This document shows positions 23,107 to 35,540 of a stretch of 64,000 bases of DNA, in pieces (position 1 is the first letter of the stretch; every line of letters starts with the position of its first letter). Source of the stretch: Utricularia gibba (Eukaryota; Streptophyta; Magnoliopsida; Lamiales; Lentibulariaceae); assembly GCA_002189035.1 (NCBI GenBank), contig NEEC01000009.1, positions 1,922,001-1,986,000 on the forward strand, read 5' to 3'. The position numbers were made by a program, and so were the translations under genes. Under the pieces are notes generated by a model. The model was not told the origin of the DNA and did not search any database. It saw only the letters and a list, made by a program, of their open reading frames with translations.

Positions 23107-25279
23107 ATGCCTGGTCTTGTTAAGAGAAAAGGTGAGTTTTTTTTTCATGTTTTCTGCGGTGGGTTGTGGAACTCTTGAAACCTTCTTATGCCGATTTGTC
23201 ATATTTCTGGATCATCTTTCTACCGTTAAATCCTAGTTATAGCTTTTCTTTAGCTGTGGAAGTAAAATGAAAACCTTCGCACTGATGGTGGAAACTTGTT
23301 CATGTGAGACTCCTTGTCTCTGTTTTAGGAATCTATGTGAATATGATTCTCCTGACTAATGCAAGAATTTGGGAAAAAAAAATTCTCTTTCAGTGACGTG
23401 TGACAATTCAAAAACTGCGTGTTCATGATATTCATACAGATTTTCTCATATGTAGATGCTGCTCTGTTATTCTCTATCAACTCCCAATTGGAAGTCTTCA
23501 GTCCACCCAGAAAGCACTCTCGAATCGTTGGCCCATTGTCTGTCAGAAGAAAAGGCATGGACAGAAGGCCTTCACTTGATATGCTCCCTGACGAATGCCT
23601 ATTCGAGATCTTTAGACGAATTCCAAGTGTTCGTGAAAGAAGCATCTCTGCATGTGTTTCCAAGCGATGGCTAACAATCTTGAGTAGCATCCGTCTTTCT
23701 GAGTTTTTCTGGAACACCAAATCCGAGGAAGATGAAGTGGAATGTGATGGATACCTCTCTAGGGCGTGGATAGCCAAAAGGCAGCAGATGTGAGGCTTGC
23801 TGCTATTGCTGTTGGTACTTCAAGTCGTGGAGGACTTGGAAAACTATTGATCCGAGGATGCAACTCTCTTGTCGGTGTTTCTGACCATGGTTTGACAGCC
23901 ATTGCTCGAGGTTGCCCATTTCTGAAGCATCTCTCCATTTGGAGCATATTTTCTATTACAGATAAGGGTCTTCTTGAAATTGCAAGAGAATGCCATTCGC
24001 TAGAGAAGCTTGAGCTTTCTCAACTCCCCTGTATCTCAGACAGCAGTTTAGCAGATATCGCAGAGAAGTGCCCAAACTTGAATGCACTGACCATTGAATC
24101 ATGTCCCAATATAAGCGACCGCAGTCTGCAAGCTTTAGCAAAGTTCTCTTCAAATCTCAAGTCACTTACCATCATAGACTCCCCTCATGTTGGTGATCGT
24201 GGTATTTGTAGCCTCTTGACTTCAGAAACTGTGGCGCTCAGTAAATTGAAGCTTCAAGGACTGAACATCACAGACTACTCAGTTGCAGTGATAGGCTACT
24301 ATGGAAGGGGATCAAAGAACTTTTTCTCTCTGGTCTCCACAGTGTGAGACAGAAGAGCTTGTGGGCTATGGCGAAAGCTAAGGGCCTTTTGTCCCTCTCA
24401 TCCCTGACTATAACTTCATGTGGCGGAATGGGTGACTTGAGCCTAGAAGCTGTGGGGAGAGACATTCGAAGCCTGAAACACTTGTCACTCGGCAAGAATT
24501 GCTCTGTATCTGATGTTGGACTTGTGGCGTTTGTTGAAGCTTCTAGTGCTCTCGAGTCATTGCATCTAGAGGACTGCAGCAGGATCACACAAACAGGGAT
24601 TCTGATGGCACTTTCCAGCTCTCATTCCAAGCTGAAGTCGGTTAAACTGGTAAAGTGCAGTGGTATCAAAGATACCTATACAGAAATCCCTTTTCTTGCT
24701 CCCTGCAATTCCCTTCGGTGTCTTTCCATCCGAAACTGTTCTCTGGCCGGCGACCCAACTGTGAATATTCTTGGAAAGCTCTGTCCCCAAGTTCACCATT
24801 TAGATCTCAGTGGACTTCATAGAGTTACAGATGGTGGTCTGCTTTCATTCGTGGAGGGATGTGAAGCTCTTTCTAAGGTCACTATCAGCAACTGCTCCAA
24901 TTTGAGTGATGAATTGATCATGACCCTCTGCACACTCCATGGCAGAACCCTGAAGCTCCTGAACGTCGACGGCTGTCACAGAATCACTGATACAAGCTTG
25001 GAAGCAGTTGCAGGAAACTGCCCCTTGCTCAACGATCTTGATCTATCCAAGTGTTCTATCACGGATCATGGCATCAGAGCCTTATCCAACGGAGTGCAGC
25101 AGAATTTGCAGGTTCTTTCTCTATCTGGCTGCCCCATGATCTCAAATGGAAGCCTACCTGCTCTAGAAAAATTGGGAAAGACGCTCCTTGGCTTGAATCT
25201 TCAGAACTGCCGTTCGATCTCCACTGCCTCCATCGAGCTTCTCTCTGAGAACATATGGAAATGCGATCTTCTCTACTGA
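23107..25279 (+). CDS. EBF1: EIN3-binding F-box protein (EBF1/2-like), frame interrupted twice
   Basis: EBF proteins are SCF receptors that target EIN3/EIL factors for degradation, so they limit ethylene responses. Exon 1 is only 25 nt (23107-23131, MPGLVKRK) and exon 2 is 23456-25279. The F-box is around residues 50-95 (DMLPDECLFEIFRRIPSVRE). About eighteen leucine-rich repeats follow to the end (repeated SLEKLELS / LNVDGCHRITDTSLEA units), closing with ENIWKCDLLY. Two single-base losses break the frame: in the GGG at 23762-23764 (after DGYLSR) and in the GGGG at 24307-24310 (after AVIGYYG). With both restored the CDS is 1851 nt and the protein 616 aa, close to EBF1. The short exon 1 with MPGLV is typical of many dicot EBFs. 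Whether it is EBF1 or EBF2 cannot be decided here. Confidence 0.92.
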
Positions 25280-26102
25280 ATATGATTCATGAACCATCAG
25301 AGAGATTGTTCTTCTCACCATCAGTCTGCTGGTGCGCACGCAGCTCAGGAGCCCGAGGTTTGAAATCTCTGTATTTGCTGGCTTCGTCATTGCCAGTTTG
25401 AACCATTTCAGCTCCCCCGGCCATGAACTATTTCTCCTTAAGCACCCGCCGTGAACTGATCATGGAAGGTAGGTAGCTTCTTCCTCCCCCATGCTCCTCA
25501 TCATTCTGCTGGTTCATCTGTCCGGTACATAGCTATCCCGCCGGCCATCTGAATAAAAACTCATTTCGAGTTGTCCCTGTTTTTGTGCGTCAACGTGTTC
25601 CTGTGATAAACCGGAGTTGGGTTTTGTGTGAGACTTTTTTCAGTCCAGTCGTGGATTTGCAGTCTCTGCTCTGTACAACCTCCGGTGATGTATTACAGTC
25701 TCCTGAAAGAGACGAGTTGATGTCAGGATTATTAATTTAATTTTTAATTGCATTTCATAATTAATTCATTAACATATTTCATCTTTTATTTTTTGTAGTT
25801 ACAATTTATCTAATTGGTTTAGAAATATATTATTAACATACTAATATTATTTATTTTTATATTTAATTTATAATTCAAATTTTGGGAACTATAAATAGGA
25901 AAACGGTAATTATGTATTAATTGGGAGTGTTTTGATTATGGGGCAAGGCCAGAAATGGTGGTAATTGCTGCGTGAGGTGTTCTTGGGTTGGCGACCCAAA
26001 TGCGGATAAGAGACGGGAAGGGGAAACGAGAAATCTGAACGGTTAGCGATCCTGTGGAAGCCCTAGCGAAGTGCGTTTGGTGATAGTGCAAGAGAGGAAG
26101 AG
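25280..26102. other. EBF 3' region and arginase promoter
   Basis: This 823-bp spacer has a very AT-rich block at about 25730-25915. The first part is probably the EBF 3' UTR, which in Arabidopsis EBF1/2 carries poly-U elements for EIN2-mediated translational control. I see only short T runs (for example 25635-25641), not a clear repeated element. No gene is present. Confidence 0.5.
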
Positions 26103-27648
26103 ATGAGTCATTTCGGGAAGATGGGGATCCATTACTTGCAGAGGCTGAATGCTGCGAACGTTCCAAGGGTGCTTCTGGAGAAAGGCCAAAATCGCGTCAC
26201 CGAGGCCTCCCTGACACTCATTCGCGAGAGAGCCAAGCTCAAGGTGTGTATGTTCGATACCGGTTTGGTGTATGGATTTTGGTTTTTCATTCGTGCGTGA
26301 ATCTCAGGGAGAATTGTTGCGAGCATTGGGAGGTGTTGTCGCGTCGACGTCTCTGCTTGGAGTTCCACTGGGTCATAACTCCTCGTTTCTCCAAGGTCCC
26401 GCATTTGCACCTCCTCGTATAAGAGAGGCCATTTGGTGCGGAAGTACGAATTCCACCACAGAGGAAGGTTAGTCGCTTAACCAACCCGTATGAAAATTAT
26501 ACTCCTTTACCCGAGTTTTCGATGTTTAGATTGTGTGTTTTCGTACCGGCCTTATTTTGTAATGGAGGTTATGTTGGGAAAGATTCTGGCACTCTCTCTG
26601 GCTATTGCTTTGTTGAAGCACTTGGGCTCTTCTGATTGTAATACTCATGGACCTATACAGGCAAAGATCTCTATGACCCGAGGGTGCTTACTGATGTTGG
26701 TGATGTGCCGGTTCAGGAACTTCGAGATTGTGGAATAGATGATGACAGACTGATGAGCATCGTCAGTGAATCAGTGAAGCTGGTTATGGAAGAGGTGAGA
26801 ATCTGGTTTCCATTTCTATGTTTTTCCTAGATATGGAGTATACTTGCGTCGCTCATTCTTTATCTACTCATGTTTCTAGGAGCCCTTGCGGCCTTTGGTA
26901 CTAGGTGGTGATCATTCTATTTCCTTTCCTGTGGTGAGGGCAGTTTCAGAGAAGCTAGGTGGACCAGTTGACATTCTTCATCTTGATGCTCATCCTGATA
27001 TATATGATGCCTTTGAGGGTAACATATATTCTCATGCTTCTCCATTTGCTCGAATCATGGAAGGTGGCTATGCACGGCGGTTGTTGCAGGTGACACAAAC
27101 ACATGCTTTATTTAATTGAAGAACCTACGTATCAGGTGTAGTGAAATGCTGTGTCAACACAAACTCTGCAGGTTGGTATAAGATCCATTACCAAGGAAGG
27201 CCGCGATCAAGCAAAAAAGTTTGGTGTTGAGCAGTTCGAAATGCGGACGTTTTCCAAGGACCGAAATCAATTGGAAAACTTGGTATGTTCTTCCCTGTTT
27301 ACCTCCTACCCAACATAACTATAGACGCCTGTAAGCGACCATCTGACATTAGGGACATAGATTTTGATTCCTCAAGTTTGTTTGCAGAAACTTGGTGAAG
27401 GTGTGAAAGGCGTTTACATCTCTGTGGATGTGGACTGCCTTGATCCAGCCTTTGCCCCTGGGGTATCTCACATCGAGCCTGGAGGGCTGTCCTTTCGTGA
27501 TGTTCTCAACATACTTCACAACCTTGAAGGTGATGTTGTTGCAGCTGATGTTGTGGAGTTCAACCCTCAAAGAGACACCGTTGATGGGATGACAGCCATG
27601 GTAGCTGCCAAGATAGTAAGAGAACTCACGGCCAAGATATCAAGGTAA
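26103..27648 (+). CDS. ARGAH: arginase (plant ARGAH type, mitochondrial)
   Basis: Arginase hydrolyses arginine to ornithine and urea in mitochondria, remobilising nitrogen and limiting polyamine and NO precursors. Exons are 26103-26243, 26308-26467, 26661-26794, 26880-27089, 27172-27282 and 27388-27648, giving 338 aa, the usual plant length. Binuclear Mn ligands are visible in VLGGDHSISF, LHLDAHPDIYDAF and SVDVDCLDPAFAPG. The N-terminal about 25 residues (MSHFGKMGIHYLQRLNAANV) are basic and fit a mitochondrial presequence. Plant arginases are closer in sequence to agmatinases than to animal arginases, so a minor agmatinase role is possible. No breaks are seen, and all six exons keep phase. 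Confidence 0.95.
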
Positions 27649-28242
27649 GGAGTCAGGTTTCCTTTTCATCATGCTGCAGCCCCTTAAAACAATGGATCAA
27701 CCCACAATAATGGCGACAGCAATAATGCCACTAGACAGCGCCTGGCAAGCAGCAATGCAAATGCAGAAAGGGGCTTTTGCTTCTTCAGCTACTTGTTTTG
27801 GTTAGAAAAGTGCACTAAGTATTTGATCCCAGTTAGGTTTTCAATTTTGAATAAAAAGATTGGGGATTCTGAATTCATGAACTTTGTATTTTTTAGGGTT
27901 GATTTGTAGTATTTTTATTATAAACGAGATGATGGAACTTAATCCTGAAAAGGATGTGGTCTGTTGCGTAGCACGATTGTATTTGAACGGATGCCGAATG
28001 CGCCGGCGTCAGCGAGAAGGGCGTCGAAGCCCTAGCTGTAGAGCTCTCTCGGCGTCAGCCTTAATCGTGTGTTCCTGTGGTTGTTGATCTGGATTGGCCT
28101 GTAATCGTATCGAAGTTCTGGATTCGTATCCTTGATAAGTGTCTCCTTTTTTTGTTTGTTTTTTAGAGTCTGCATGAGAAAATTGGTGGAAGAGAGATCG
28201 GGCACCGAGTAGAGAGAGGATTTGCCTTTGTGGTATTGAAAC
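27649..28242. other. arginase-CUE intergenic spacer
   Basis: This 594 bp covers the arginase 3' UTR and the leader of the next gene. A 67-codon frame at 27884-28087 has no recognisable domain. Nothing else is supported. Confidence 0.5.
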
Positions 28243-29986
28243 ATGTCTGCCGTCGTGTGCGGAAAGAGATCGAGCATCTTTGAGGAGTCGCCGTCGTCGC
28301 CACCTGTGTCCAAGAGAAACCGTTCTTCTTCTTCATCTTCTCCTGGGAGATCTTTCTCGCCACCTAGGGCAGCCACCTGTCCTGACTTCCTTGCTCATTT
28401 GATCTGGCTCTTCCCGGACATGGATAGACAGGTGTGCGGTCCTGTTTTTCTATTACCATCTTCATGATTTCCACGGACGCACTTTTTGCTTTGTTTTTTA
28501 AAGACTAAGCTTTTCTCTATCTTCTCTATTGAGTAGTGAGTTCTAGCTACTGAAACTCCTGCTTGTTTATGCTGACATGATTATGGTATATTGTGGCTAT
28601 AGTGTAGAGACGTATAAGTTGTGGCAGTTTTATGTGGCATCTCGTAAATGGAATTATACCGGAAAAATTTTCAAATTCTGAGAAAACTAAAGAGTGATGC
28701 ATGGGAACGTGTAACTGGTAAATCGATATCAAACAGTGAGCTTCAAACAAATGAATGGCTTCCAATTAGTCGCTTCTGAAGAAAAATTTTATAATGTGCT
28801 AATATTTTCCTGCATGGTGAGCATCTGCCATTCTTTCGTTTTTAATGCACCATTTGAATTATCTTGGTTGGGTTGTTTCAAAGTTTTTGGAGAAGATTCT
28901 TGAAGAATCTGGAAACAATTTGGATTCCACCATACAAAAATTATACAAGCTTCGCTTGACAACAACTAACAATACATCTGGGTTGCCTGCAGACGAAGAT
29001 GGCCAATGTTTGACAAAAGGTTGTTTTAATTTCTGGTTGTAGATTGCGTTATCAATTAGTGTTATTTTTATTGCCTATTTATTGAATTTATTTATGCACT
29101 AATTTCTAAGTTGTTAAATTCCAAATCTGCTTCTCATTTTTATGTTCTTAACTATGGTTCTTCTTTCAAGGATTTCTTTTCTGTTACATCAGGAGTGATA
29201 AAGGGCTACTGTCTTTTGTCGTAACATGTTGCCTAGATAAGTCTTTACACACTAATAAGGATATTAAATTTCAGGTGAAAATGCTGATGGCATTTCCCCC
29301 ATAGGGGATTCTCCCACAGGAAACAATCTTTCGGTAGATGGTGCGGAGTGGGTGGAGCTGATGGTTAGGGAGGTTTTAAGCGCTTCAAATTTACAAGATG
29401 CCAAGGCTCGTTTGTCGCAGGCACTTGAGACATTAGAGAATTCAATCCGTTCAGTTACTGTAGCAGAGTTTTTAAAAAGTTTTCATGAGGTGAGTCCTAG
29501 ATATTATGGAGTGTGCGAATCTCAACTATCAATTGTGTCCTTATGGATATTTTAGAGACCCGGATGGGATGACTCATTCAGTTTTCTACCATTCATCATA
29601 ATTGATATGCCGTCCTGACCCCAGGAGAACCAAGTGCTGAAGGAGCAGCTGGAAGCTCGACTACAAGAAAATGCAATTTTGAAAAAAGGTGTTTCAATCC
29701 AATCTGTAAGGCAGAAGGAGTTTGAGAACATGGGCCGCGAGTTTCATCAGCTGAAGCAGCTTGCTTCTCAATACCAGGACCAAATACGAACTCTTGAGGT
29801 GATGATCATCATGCTGAAATCTTTGCTCCTAAAGTTCCTTCATTCACATCGTATGGTGTTCCGATCACATTCACCCGGCTTTTCTTTATTTTGTTTCAGA
29901 TCCGCAACTACGAGCTTGCTTTGCACCTAAAACTCGCGCAGCAGGGCAATCCACTCCCAAGGCGTTTTAACCCTGACGTGTTTTAG
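28243..29986 (+). CDS. CUE-like ubiquitin-system coiled-coil protein (At5g32440/At1g80040-like)
   Basis: Arabidopsis relatives are annotated as ubiquitin-system components with a CUE-type helical bundle; the biochemical role is not established. Exons are 28243-28431, 28884-29019, 29275-29489, 29625-29798 and 29900-29986, giving 266 aa with intact phases. The N-terminus is Ser/Pro-rich (residues 5-45). A CUE-like segment follows at about 50-90 (HLIWLFPDMDRQFLEKILEES and STIQKLYKLR). Then comes a spacer and a long coiled coil at about 180-255 (FLKSFHEENQVLKEQLEARL, EFHQLKQLASQYQDQI). It ends QQGNPLPRRFNPDVF. The start ATG is the first in frame after a stop. It is convergent with MGDG synthase. 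The identification rests on recalled family similarity. Confidence 0.85.
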
Positions 29987-30562
29987 GTAAGAATCTTCAT
30001 ATGTCTGGCTTGTCTGTCTATCTACGCTGGAGCCCTGTAAGATCCCGCAGGTATTGTGCAAATGATTGGCCAAGACGTGCGCGTTATTACTCTCACTACG
30101 GCTACTTGTGCATGGTGTTGCATGTTTTTGTGTGTTTAATACTGGTGTCATTCTATGGGTCTAGTCTTGCTCTGATGCAACGTAATTCGAGCACCCTAAA
30201 TTTTTGAATGACTTGTAGCTTGGTAATGCAAACACCCTGTTGAGGGTTTGAGGAACAGTCATTGAACTCTGAAGTACTTTATGCCATACAATGTTAATTT
30301 TCTGTAGAAATTAATATCAATAAAAAATATGATAAGCATTTATTTATCCTATTACATGGCAGTGCATGGAAATTTGAAGGTTGAGGGACAAACATCGCCT
30401 TGAGGAATAGAACATGAAAAGGCTAACACATCATTCATTTAGGGCACAACACAACACAACACACTTTCCATGAATTTGCAGTACCTGCTACTTCTTCTTC
30501 AAGTAACAATCATGATCCTAGTTGACTGCTATCTACAGATTGGGCGCACCTGGAAACTGGTG
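29987..30562. other. 3' region between convergent CUE and MGDG synthase genes
   Basis: This 576-bp stretch lies between two convergent stops and should contain both 3' UTRs. A small CACAA repeat (about 30446-30460) is present. The short open frames in it are not supported. Confidence 0.5.
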
Positions 30563-32488
30563 CTACATGAGCCCAGAGAAGGATGAAGTGAGCATGTAGG
30601 GGATGCTTGAGAGGGCTCCCTTCTGGCATGCCAGGTCATGGATGTCTCTCACGATGTCGAAAACGGCCTCTGGCTGTGCCATCTTCTTTGCGTTCTCTGA
30701 CATTCTCTTCAGCTCTTCTTGCTTTGTGCTGAACCACTCCGCCACTATCTGTGCTGTTCTGCTTGGGCTCCTTGTGAACACCCCCGCACCCTTGTCCACC
30801 ACGTAGGGGATGTTTCCCTTCTCCTAGTGACACCAAGCCCAAGAAATTTTTGTCATGAACAAAACAAGATGAAATCTTGTTCATCAGCCCTTCAGATGCT
30901 CTCTCTATCAAGCGTGGTGTGTTGTTTTTGTTTATGGATGAAATGGTGATGCAATTGATGACATGACACAAGAGCAGGATGACTTCCTTACTTGTCCAGG
31001 AATGTAGTCGTTAAGAATGATGGGAAGACCACGTATCAAGGCCTCTGCAATGGTACCAGGGCCGGCCTGTGCATTCACCATTTCAGACAAATGAAGTTCA
31101 AAATGAATAAGCAGGGAGGAAGCTAACGTGGGAGTAGGAAAAATGTTTGCTTACTTTGGTGATGATGCAGTCGCAAGCTCCCATCCATTTCTGCATCTGC
31201 CTTTCAAAGCCTCTAACCTGAGGAATTCAGCTGTTTTGACGGTCAAGTTGCAAATATGGAACTGATATGAGTTTGCAGGTTACCTTGACAGGTATTTTCC
31301 ACTCCAGGTTTCTTAATGTTGTGGCTAGAGCTTCGTTTCTGCCACAGATAATGATCACTTGTCCAATCGGCTTCTTCTGCTCTTTGTCAAACAGTGACTC
31401 ACCCAAAGCTTCTGCTGTTTTCTTGACAGGCCCCATCCCCTCTCCCCTCCCATCAGCAGCACAGCTGGTAGCTCTGTGTCCATCTCAAGCTCTATCCGCA
31501 AATCATCCTTGGAAAGAGCTGCTCGACAAAAGGAAGGCCGGATTGGCAAGCCAAAGACACGGACTCGTGACTCTTCAAGGCCATCTAGCAGAGCCCTCCT
31601 TGCAACTTCCTCTGATGGACAATACAGCCGGTTCACCATCGGATGGAACCTTGTTCATTCACATCATGTCTTCTTATTACCACACAGGATGAAAGGCATC
31701 ATGTGTTTGTGGGCTGTATGAAATCCTTACCATGTTCTGTGGCAAGTGGTCAGGTCTGTGATGACAGTCACAAAGGTAACTTTCTTCTGCAGCCCCTGCC
31801 ATTTTAGGACCCATAGAGGAATATGCTGCATGAGTGGATGCACACTTATAATGATATGCGGCTTGTACTCCATCAAACCTGCCTCTACTTGCCTAGAAAA
31901 TGGACAGAATAAGCAAATGCTTTCCTTATTCTCGTTAAGGGAGCAGGCAGTACATCACACCAGAAAGACTTACTTGGCATAAAAAGCAGCAACAGCTGCA
32001 AGGTAACTGGAGTGAATCCATTTAGGTGAAGTTCCATGAAATGCTATACTCCAAAGCTGGACATGTTTAACCATGAACTTGTACTGATTCTCCATATTGT
32101 TCAACGGCCACCCTGTGTACTCCTTCCACACATCTTTGATGAAGACCTGGACCGGAGAAACATCAAGATATATATAACCTCTCCCATGAAACCAAAACTA
32201 GCCAACATGTAAAGTCTTTACCCTGTAAGCATCCCCATATTCGAGCCGGAAGGCGTCCCTGATCGCCTCAGCGGATGCACGGTGTCCACCACCAGTGTCA
32301 CTCATCAGAATCAGCACATTTTTCGTTCTGTCTGCTCCCATCTGCTCCATTTCCATGTTCCCTGGTTCTTCCTCTTCTTGCACTGCATATTTCAGCCTCT
32401 TTTGGGAGCTCCCCACGAACCCTTGAACCCCAACTCTTGCAAGCACATTGCTTATCGATTGGCGTGGGGAAGCTGCCTTCATCACCAT
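30563..32488 (-). CDS. MGD: type-B monogalactosyldiacylglycerol synthase (MGD2/3-like), one frame break
   Basis: MGDG synthase transfers galactose from UDP-galactose to diacylglycerol at the plastid envelope. Type-B enzymes supply galactolipid during phosphate starvation. Exons on the minus strand are 32488-32222, 32146-31974, 31892-31731, 31649-31284, 31217-31155, 31066-30992 and 30823-30563. The protein has [17 protein letters not shown] near residue 60, [16 protein letters not shown], and the UDP-Gal site [18 protein letters not shown]. The short N-terminus without a long transit peptide marks type B. In exon 4 the sequence LLMGG(G)EGMGPVKK is broken by a missing base in the C4/C4 tract at 31437-31450. 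With one base restored the exon fits its phases and the protein is 455 aa. Two P1BS sites lie upstream. Confidence 0.93.
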
Positions 32489-34084
32489 ATCTATTATATA
32501 CACACAAACCAGGGATGTATATAATAAATAGATATGGGATCCCTGCCCTGCCCTGTTGATGAATTTGTTTCAAGCATCACGATAAATGAAACCAAGGGCC
32601 GAATCGCCCTCGGAGCTGCAACAAAACGGACACCCATTTCGTTTTCCCAACAAAAAAGTAACCAAAATTAAAAAACAACACCTTCAAGTCGACACAGTGA
32701 ACCCACAACTCAGCACCAAATGCATAGACTTGAAAAACCACAAGATGACAAAGATTCTCCAAAACCCATAAAAAAATATATCATTCTGCAGTTAAAAAAC
32801 CAGGAATTCATTCCCAACAAGACAGCAAGTTCACAAAGAAATGCGTACAATAAACATTCAAACTACCTTCCCGGGATCAAGACTCCAGAAATGAAGGAGG
32901 CAGCAGGGATCCGGTGTTCAGGAAGAATGAGAATTGAAAACTCGTTGACAGACAGATGACAGGATGGATTTCAAGGTTCCTCCTTTTCAATATTTATAAT
33001 CTCAAACGACAAAAAAATGAAATAGTAGTTTTTTATTGGTATAAACACGTGGCCACGGCCCATAGGTTGTCTTATCTGAGGATTCCTGAAGCATATGCCT
33101 AGGTCCAAAAAATGATTCGCTGCCCCAAACTGCAGTGGACGAATATTTGATTATTAAATTAATCTGGAAATTCAGAAAATTACTATTTCTGATAAACATC
33201 CAAAGCTCAACTCTATTTACTTTAAAAAGAATACGGATTCCGGAATCAGTATTAACTAACTGTAATAAATTTTAAAAATCGATATTTTCGAGGTGGCAGA
33301 ATATTCTTAATGTATGTATAATAATACTTTTTACCCGTGGGCGTCATTTACTACACGCGAAATCCCCAAGAGTCGGTTTTTTTAGTTGATTTCAATATAG
33401 TAACTTATATTTGATAATCACTTGATTATATAAAAATAAATCTTACTTAAATAGTTTTTACTTTAAAATAATTTATCATCAAATATGCATTAATTTTACT
33501 AAAAACTAAAAGTTTATAAATGCTTCCCATTTTTAAGATGCATTAGATAGATCCTAAAAAATATTTTTCAAAAAACAAATCAAACCCAACCTAAAAATTC
33601 TAATAACTTAGATATTAGTAAACCATATCTTGTGAGAGCATGAAATATGAAGCAATATTCTGGGAAATTTTTCAAACATATTTTTATTTTTCAAAATTAT
33701 TTTAGAAAAATAAAAATAAAAAATAAAATTAACTAATTATTTACTTTTTCAAAAATAACTTTTGTAGTATAATTTTAAAAATATTTTTGATAGAATTATT
33801 TTTATAATTAAAAATATTTTAAAATAAAACTATTTTTATTTTTGAAAAATATAAATAGATTTTAAAATTTTTTCAAAAACTGTTTACCCATTTAGGAGGA
33901 GGAGGAGGTTGGCTTTTTGAGGTTCTCTCATATTCAAGAAGAAGTGGCGTATGGTCTGCTGGTGATCATCATCAACATGAACAGAGACGTGCTTTCCCTG
34001 CGTCTCTTCTTATTGTACCTGCGTGGCAGCTACTACTCTTTTGAGCGTTGGCTGGGGTTCCTTCATTGTGCTCATGTTCCTGAG
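32489..34084. promoter_or_regulatory. MGDG synthase promoter and AT-rich spacer
   Basis: The MGDG synthase leader and promoter occupy 32489 to about 33310. A minus-strand TATAAATA lies at 32991-32998 and two P1BS motifs lie farther upstream. From about 33310 to 33890 the sequence is extremely AT-rich with many A and T runs and holds no gene that I can support. The 2OG dioxygenase stop follows. Confidence 0.6.
33091..33306 (-). promoter_or_regulatory. two P1BS elements upstream of MGDG synthase
   Basis: GCATATGC (33091-33098) and GAATATTC (33299-33306) match GNATATNC, a palindromic consensus. They lie about 95 and 300 bp upstream of the presumed TATA box (32991-32998), and 600-820 bp from the start codon. 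Type-B MGD genes are known to be induced by phosphate starvation through PHR1-type factors. Function at these sites is inferred, and the AT-rich setting raises the chance rate for the second one. Confidence 0.6.
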
Positions 34085-35540
34085 CTACATTTTTGCAGAT
34101 TCGATGGGCCTCTTCCCCTGCTGATAATACTCAAAGTAACGCTCCGGGTAGTTCTTCATCCTCCTGTAAATCTGGGGCCGTCCCTCGTCGATCAGCTGCT
34201 CTACAGGTCCGATCTCTTGTTCAGCACCAGGAGAGCAGAACATGGCGATTGTCACTCTCTCTGAGCTTGAGTTTGTGACCGCCCTGTGTACGGGGCTTCT
34301 CAACACGCCGTTGCTCATTATCTGTAGCATTAACCAGTAGCAGACTTCAGAAAAGCAACCAAGTTTAAGTAGACATCCTGCATTTTTTTTAGCATTACCT
34401 CGACCTGATCTCCCAGGTTAACAAGGAGCGCCTCAGGAAGTGCAGTAACACCGACCCATTGGTCATCTTTCATGACTTCGAGGCCCTGGACCTCACTGTC
34501 TGGTAGCAGGATCGTTATTGCAGATCCATCTGCGTGCGGCTTCAGGCCGTAGACTTGTTCGGGACAGGGGCAGGGAGGGTAGTAGTTGAGTCTTGCATAT
34601 ATTTCCGGCTGCTCACCCAATTGGTTTACAAAGCAATCCTCCGGTAAGCTCAATGACTTTGCTATCGATTTGAGAAGATGGTATAGAAGTTGTGTAATGC
34701 GAGACGTGTATTCTTGCAATATACTCCTGCACAGTAAACTAGTTATTTGTACACTCAGAGTAGAAGATGTTGAACGGCTTAAGTCTGTGTACCTTAAAGA
34801 TGGAGGATTTTGAGGCCAGAACTGGGACTTCCGTTGCTCTACAGGATTTACCTTTAGATAGACACGATCTGTCCAGTCGAGCTTCTGATTCTCGAAAAGG
34901 ATCATGTCGCTGCCATAACCTTCAATGCCATTGGCTTCCCTGGCATGCCTCTGCTTCTCAACGGGTGGTAAGTGGAAGAATTGCTTGGAAACATGATGGA
35001 GTTCTTGCAAAAACTGGCCCTCAATGCCATGGTTTATTACCTGAATTCACCAGTTAAGCATCCAGCATCTATTCAGAGATTCAACAACAGAAGTACATTT
35101 ACAGAGTATAAGCAATACTGACAAAAAAAAAATCCATAAAACTAGTCTGCTGACGCAAAAGATTCTGCTTTTCCACCGTATTTCAAACGAAATGCACCAA
35201 ACCGAACACGGTGATCACTTCACGAGCTCTCTGTTAACCTAAAATTGAATGAATACACATTTCGGAGATGGCAGACGATATTGAGGTGAACCTGAAAGCA
35301 CCCCCAGGAAGTCAGAGCCGAGCGAAACTTCGCAAGCTCCTCATCCACGGCGGCATCGGAGGACGAGAGCAATCGGCTGATGTCGATAACAGGTATTTCT
35401 TCAGTCAACTGATTTCTCCGATTGATATCAGCGCCCGGAGAAAGATAGCAATCGGGGACTTCGCCTCTCTCTCGGGCAAGCTCCTGAACTGATTTCGCCG
35501 CCGCGGTTTGCGGGATTCCGACAACGGAAGATTTGTCCAT
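34085..35540 (-). CDS. 2-oxoglutarate/Fe(II)-dependent dioxygenase (SRG1-like)
   Basis: This is a soluble plant dioxygenase of the DOXC class, close to SRG1/codeine-demethylase-like proteins; the substrate is unknown. Exons on the minus strand are 35540-35292, 35040-34793, 34726-34399 and 34321-34085, giving 353 aa with intact phases. The DIOX_N domain has EEIPVIDISRLLSS and WGCFQVINHGIEGQ. The catalytic jelly roll (about 200-300) contains ARLNYYPPCPCPEQVYGLKP. The iron ligands are HADG (H, D) and the distal His in SPVHRAVT. The 2OG-binding motif reads ERVTIAMF, so the usual R-x-S is R-x-T. It ends ESAKM. No frame break is seen. Specificity cannot be called from sequence. Confidence 0.93.

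Noticed and set aside
33310-33890. Transposon or MITE in the AT-rich block
   Set aside because: No terminal inverted repeats or target duplications could be seen. It is only A/T-rich sequence.
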